A stretch of 64,000 nt of DNA from NCBI RefSeq assembly GCF_016624945.1, contig NZ_JACVUI010000009.1:37052-101051 (forward strand). Direction: 5' to 3'. The notes under the pieces are model-generated. The model saw only the letters and a list, made by a program, of their open reading frames with translations, was not told the DNA's origin and ran no database searches. The translations under genes and the position numbers were made by a program. Of this stretch, positions 63,592 through 64,000 are shown piece by piece (position 1 is the stretch's first letter; every line of letters starts with the position of its first letter). This DNA is from Acinetobacter sp. S54. Lineage in GTDB: Bacteria > Pseudomonadota > Gammaproteobacteria > Pseudomonadales > Moraxellaceae.

Positions 63592-64000
63592 GGGGATCAT
63601 ACCTAAGTCATCATTGCAGAACATTTATTATAAATGATTAAGAATATCCTCTGATTTAATCTATTAATCGGAGGATGTTTAAAAGAAATCGATAAATCAA
63701 AATTTTCTTATCTCAACTAAACCCCTATCGCATTTTCAGCTTTAAAATAGACTTCTCTTTTGTCTAACGCAATATTCCTTTTATGATAGGAAGGTATGAG
63801 ATTGCCTTCATGAAAGATCATCGCTGATTCCTCTGAAACTTATTTCAAGAAATTTTGTTTTTTGTTTTTAATATGATGAATAATAATAGATTTTATAAAA
63901 TATACTGCATCATCAGTTTGCCTTTCTGACAATATGGAAGGAGTAAACTAAAAATAAATTAACATACCTAAAAAGCATGAAAACATACTTTTAGAGGTGT
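63592..64000. other. Noncoding right end of window
   Basis: 409 bases without a supportable gene. A hairpin, ATCCTCTGATT (63646-63656) with AATCGGAGGAT (63666-63676), may end the preceding gene's message, though only a weak T-run follows. The rest is AT-rich with no recognised feature; the next gene lies outside the window. Confidence 0.5.
63646..63680 (+). terminator. Possible terminator after the outer-membrane gene
   Basis: 11-bp arms ATCCTCTGATT and AATCGGAGGAT with one mismatch and a 9-base loop, followed by GTTTAAAAG. A weak T-tail keeps the confidence low. Confidence 0.4.

Overview
The window comes from an Acinetobacter chromosome. Three things support this: ampD-murJ-fkpA, a wza/wzb/wzc capsule export operon and the lld lactate operon border a capsule (K) locus in the Acinetobacter arrangement; the benM/ben proteins read almost like those I recall from A. 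baylyi ADP1; and the phenol regulator matches MopR of A. calcoaceticus residue for residue in its sensing pocket. The sequence is AT-rich, most of all in the capsule-specific centre. An environmental, aromatic-degrading member of the genus is likely. I cannot name a species.

Layout. (1) 1-3830: cell-wall recycling amidase ampD, lipid II flippase murJ and two tandem periplasmic/membrane FKBP prolyl isomerases. (2) 4024-27527: K locus. Leftward wza-wzb-wzc (export and tyrosine kinase control) diverges from a rightward synthesis operon: gna, the complete pseudaminic acid set pseB-C-F-G-H-I (psaA-F), wzx, a GT52 sialyltransferase-like gene, an EpsG-type wzy, two GT4 glycosyltransferases, the initiating transferase itrA, then the sugar-precursor block galU-ugd-gpi-gne1 and convergent pgm. 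(3) 27663-34356: a LysR regulator divergent from lldP-lldR-lldD-dld (L- and D-lactate use). Two LldR-type palindromes flank a good sigma70 promoter. (4) 34697-41303: tyrB-like aminotransferase, then lrp divergent from dadA-alr-ridA-cycA, a D-alanine uptake and degradation cassette. (5) 41569-43303: hemN and a stand-alone ModE N-terminal-domain regulator. (6) 43554-55384: salicylate hydroxylase salA with a NahR-like LysR gene, an OprD-type porin, an aromatic-acid MFS transporter, benM, and benABCDE (benzoate to catechol). (7) 55500-63591: mopR, a sigma54-dependent phenol sensor, divergent from mopKLMNOP (phenol hydroxylase), followed by an outer-membrane phenol_MetA_deg-type protein.

How it works together. 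The left half turns central sugar phosphates into UDP-sugars and CMP-pseudaminic acid, builds a capsule repeat unit, flips it (Wzx), polymerises it (Wzy) and exports it (Wza/Wzb/Wzc). The right half brings three aromatic compounds (salicylate, benzoate, phenol) to one intermediate, catechol, each through its own oxygenase and regulator. No catechol ring-cleavage genes lie in the window, so the cat or meta pathway must be elsewhere.

No wholly new system was found. The points most worth a second look are: a Ugd homologue that lacks the catalytic cysteine of UDP-glucose dehydrogenases, a GT52 enzyme likely to transfer pseudaminic acid, clear operator architectures for LldR, BenM and MopR, a small unannotated ORF downstream of dld, and an insertion in the conserved motif A loop of the MFS transporter. 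No tRNA, rRNA, CRISPR array, IS element or prophage gene was recognised.
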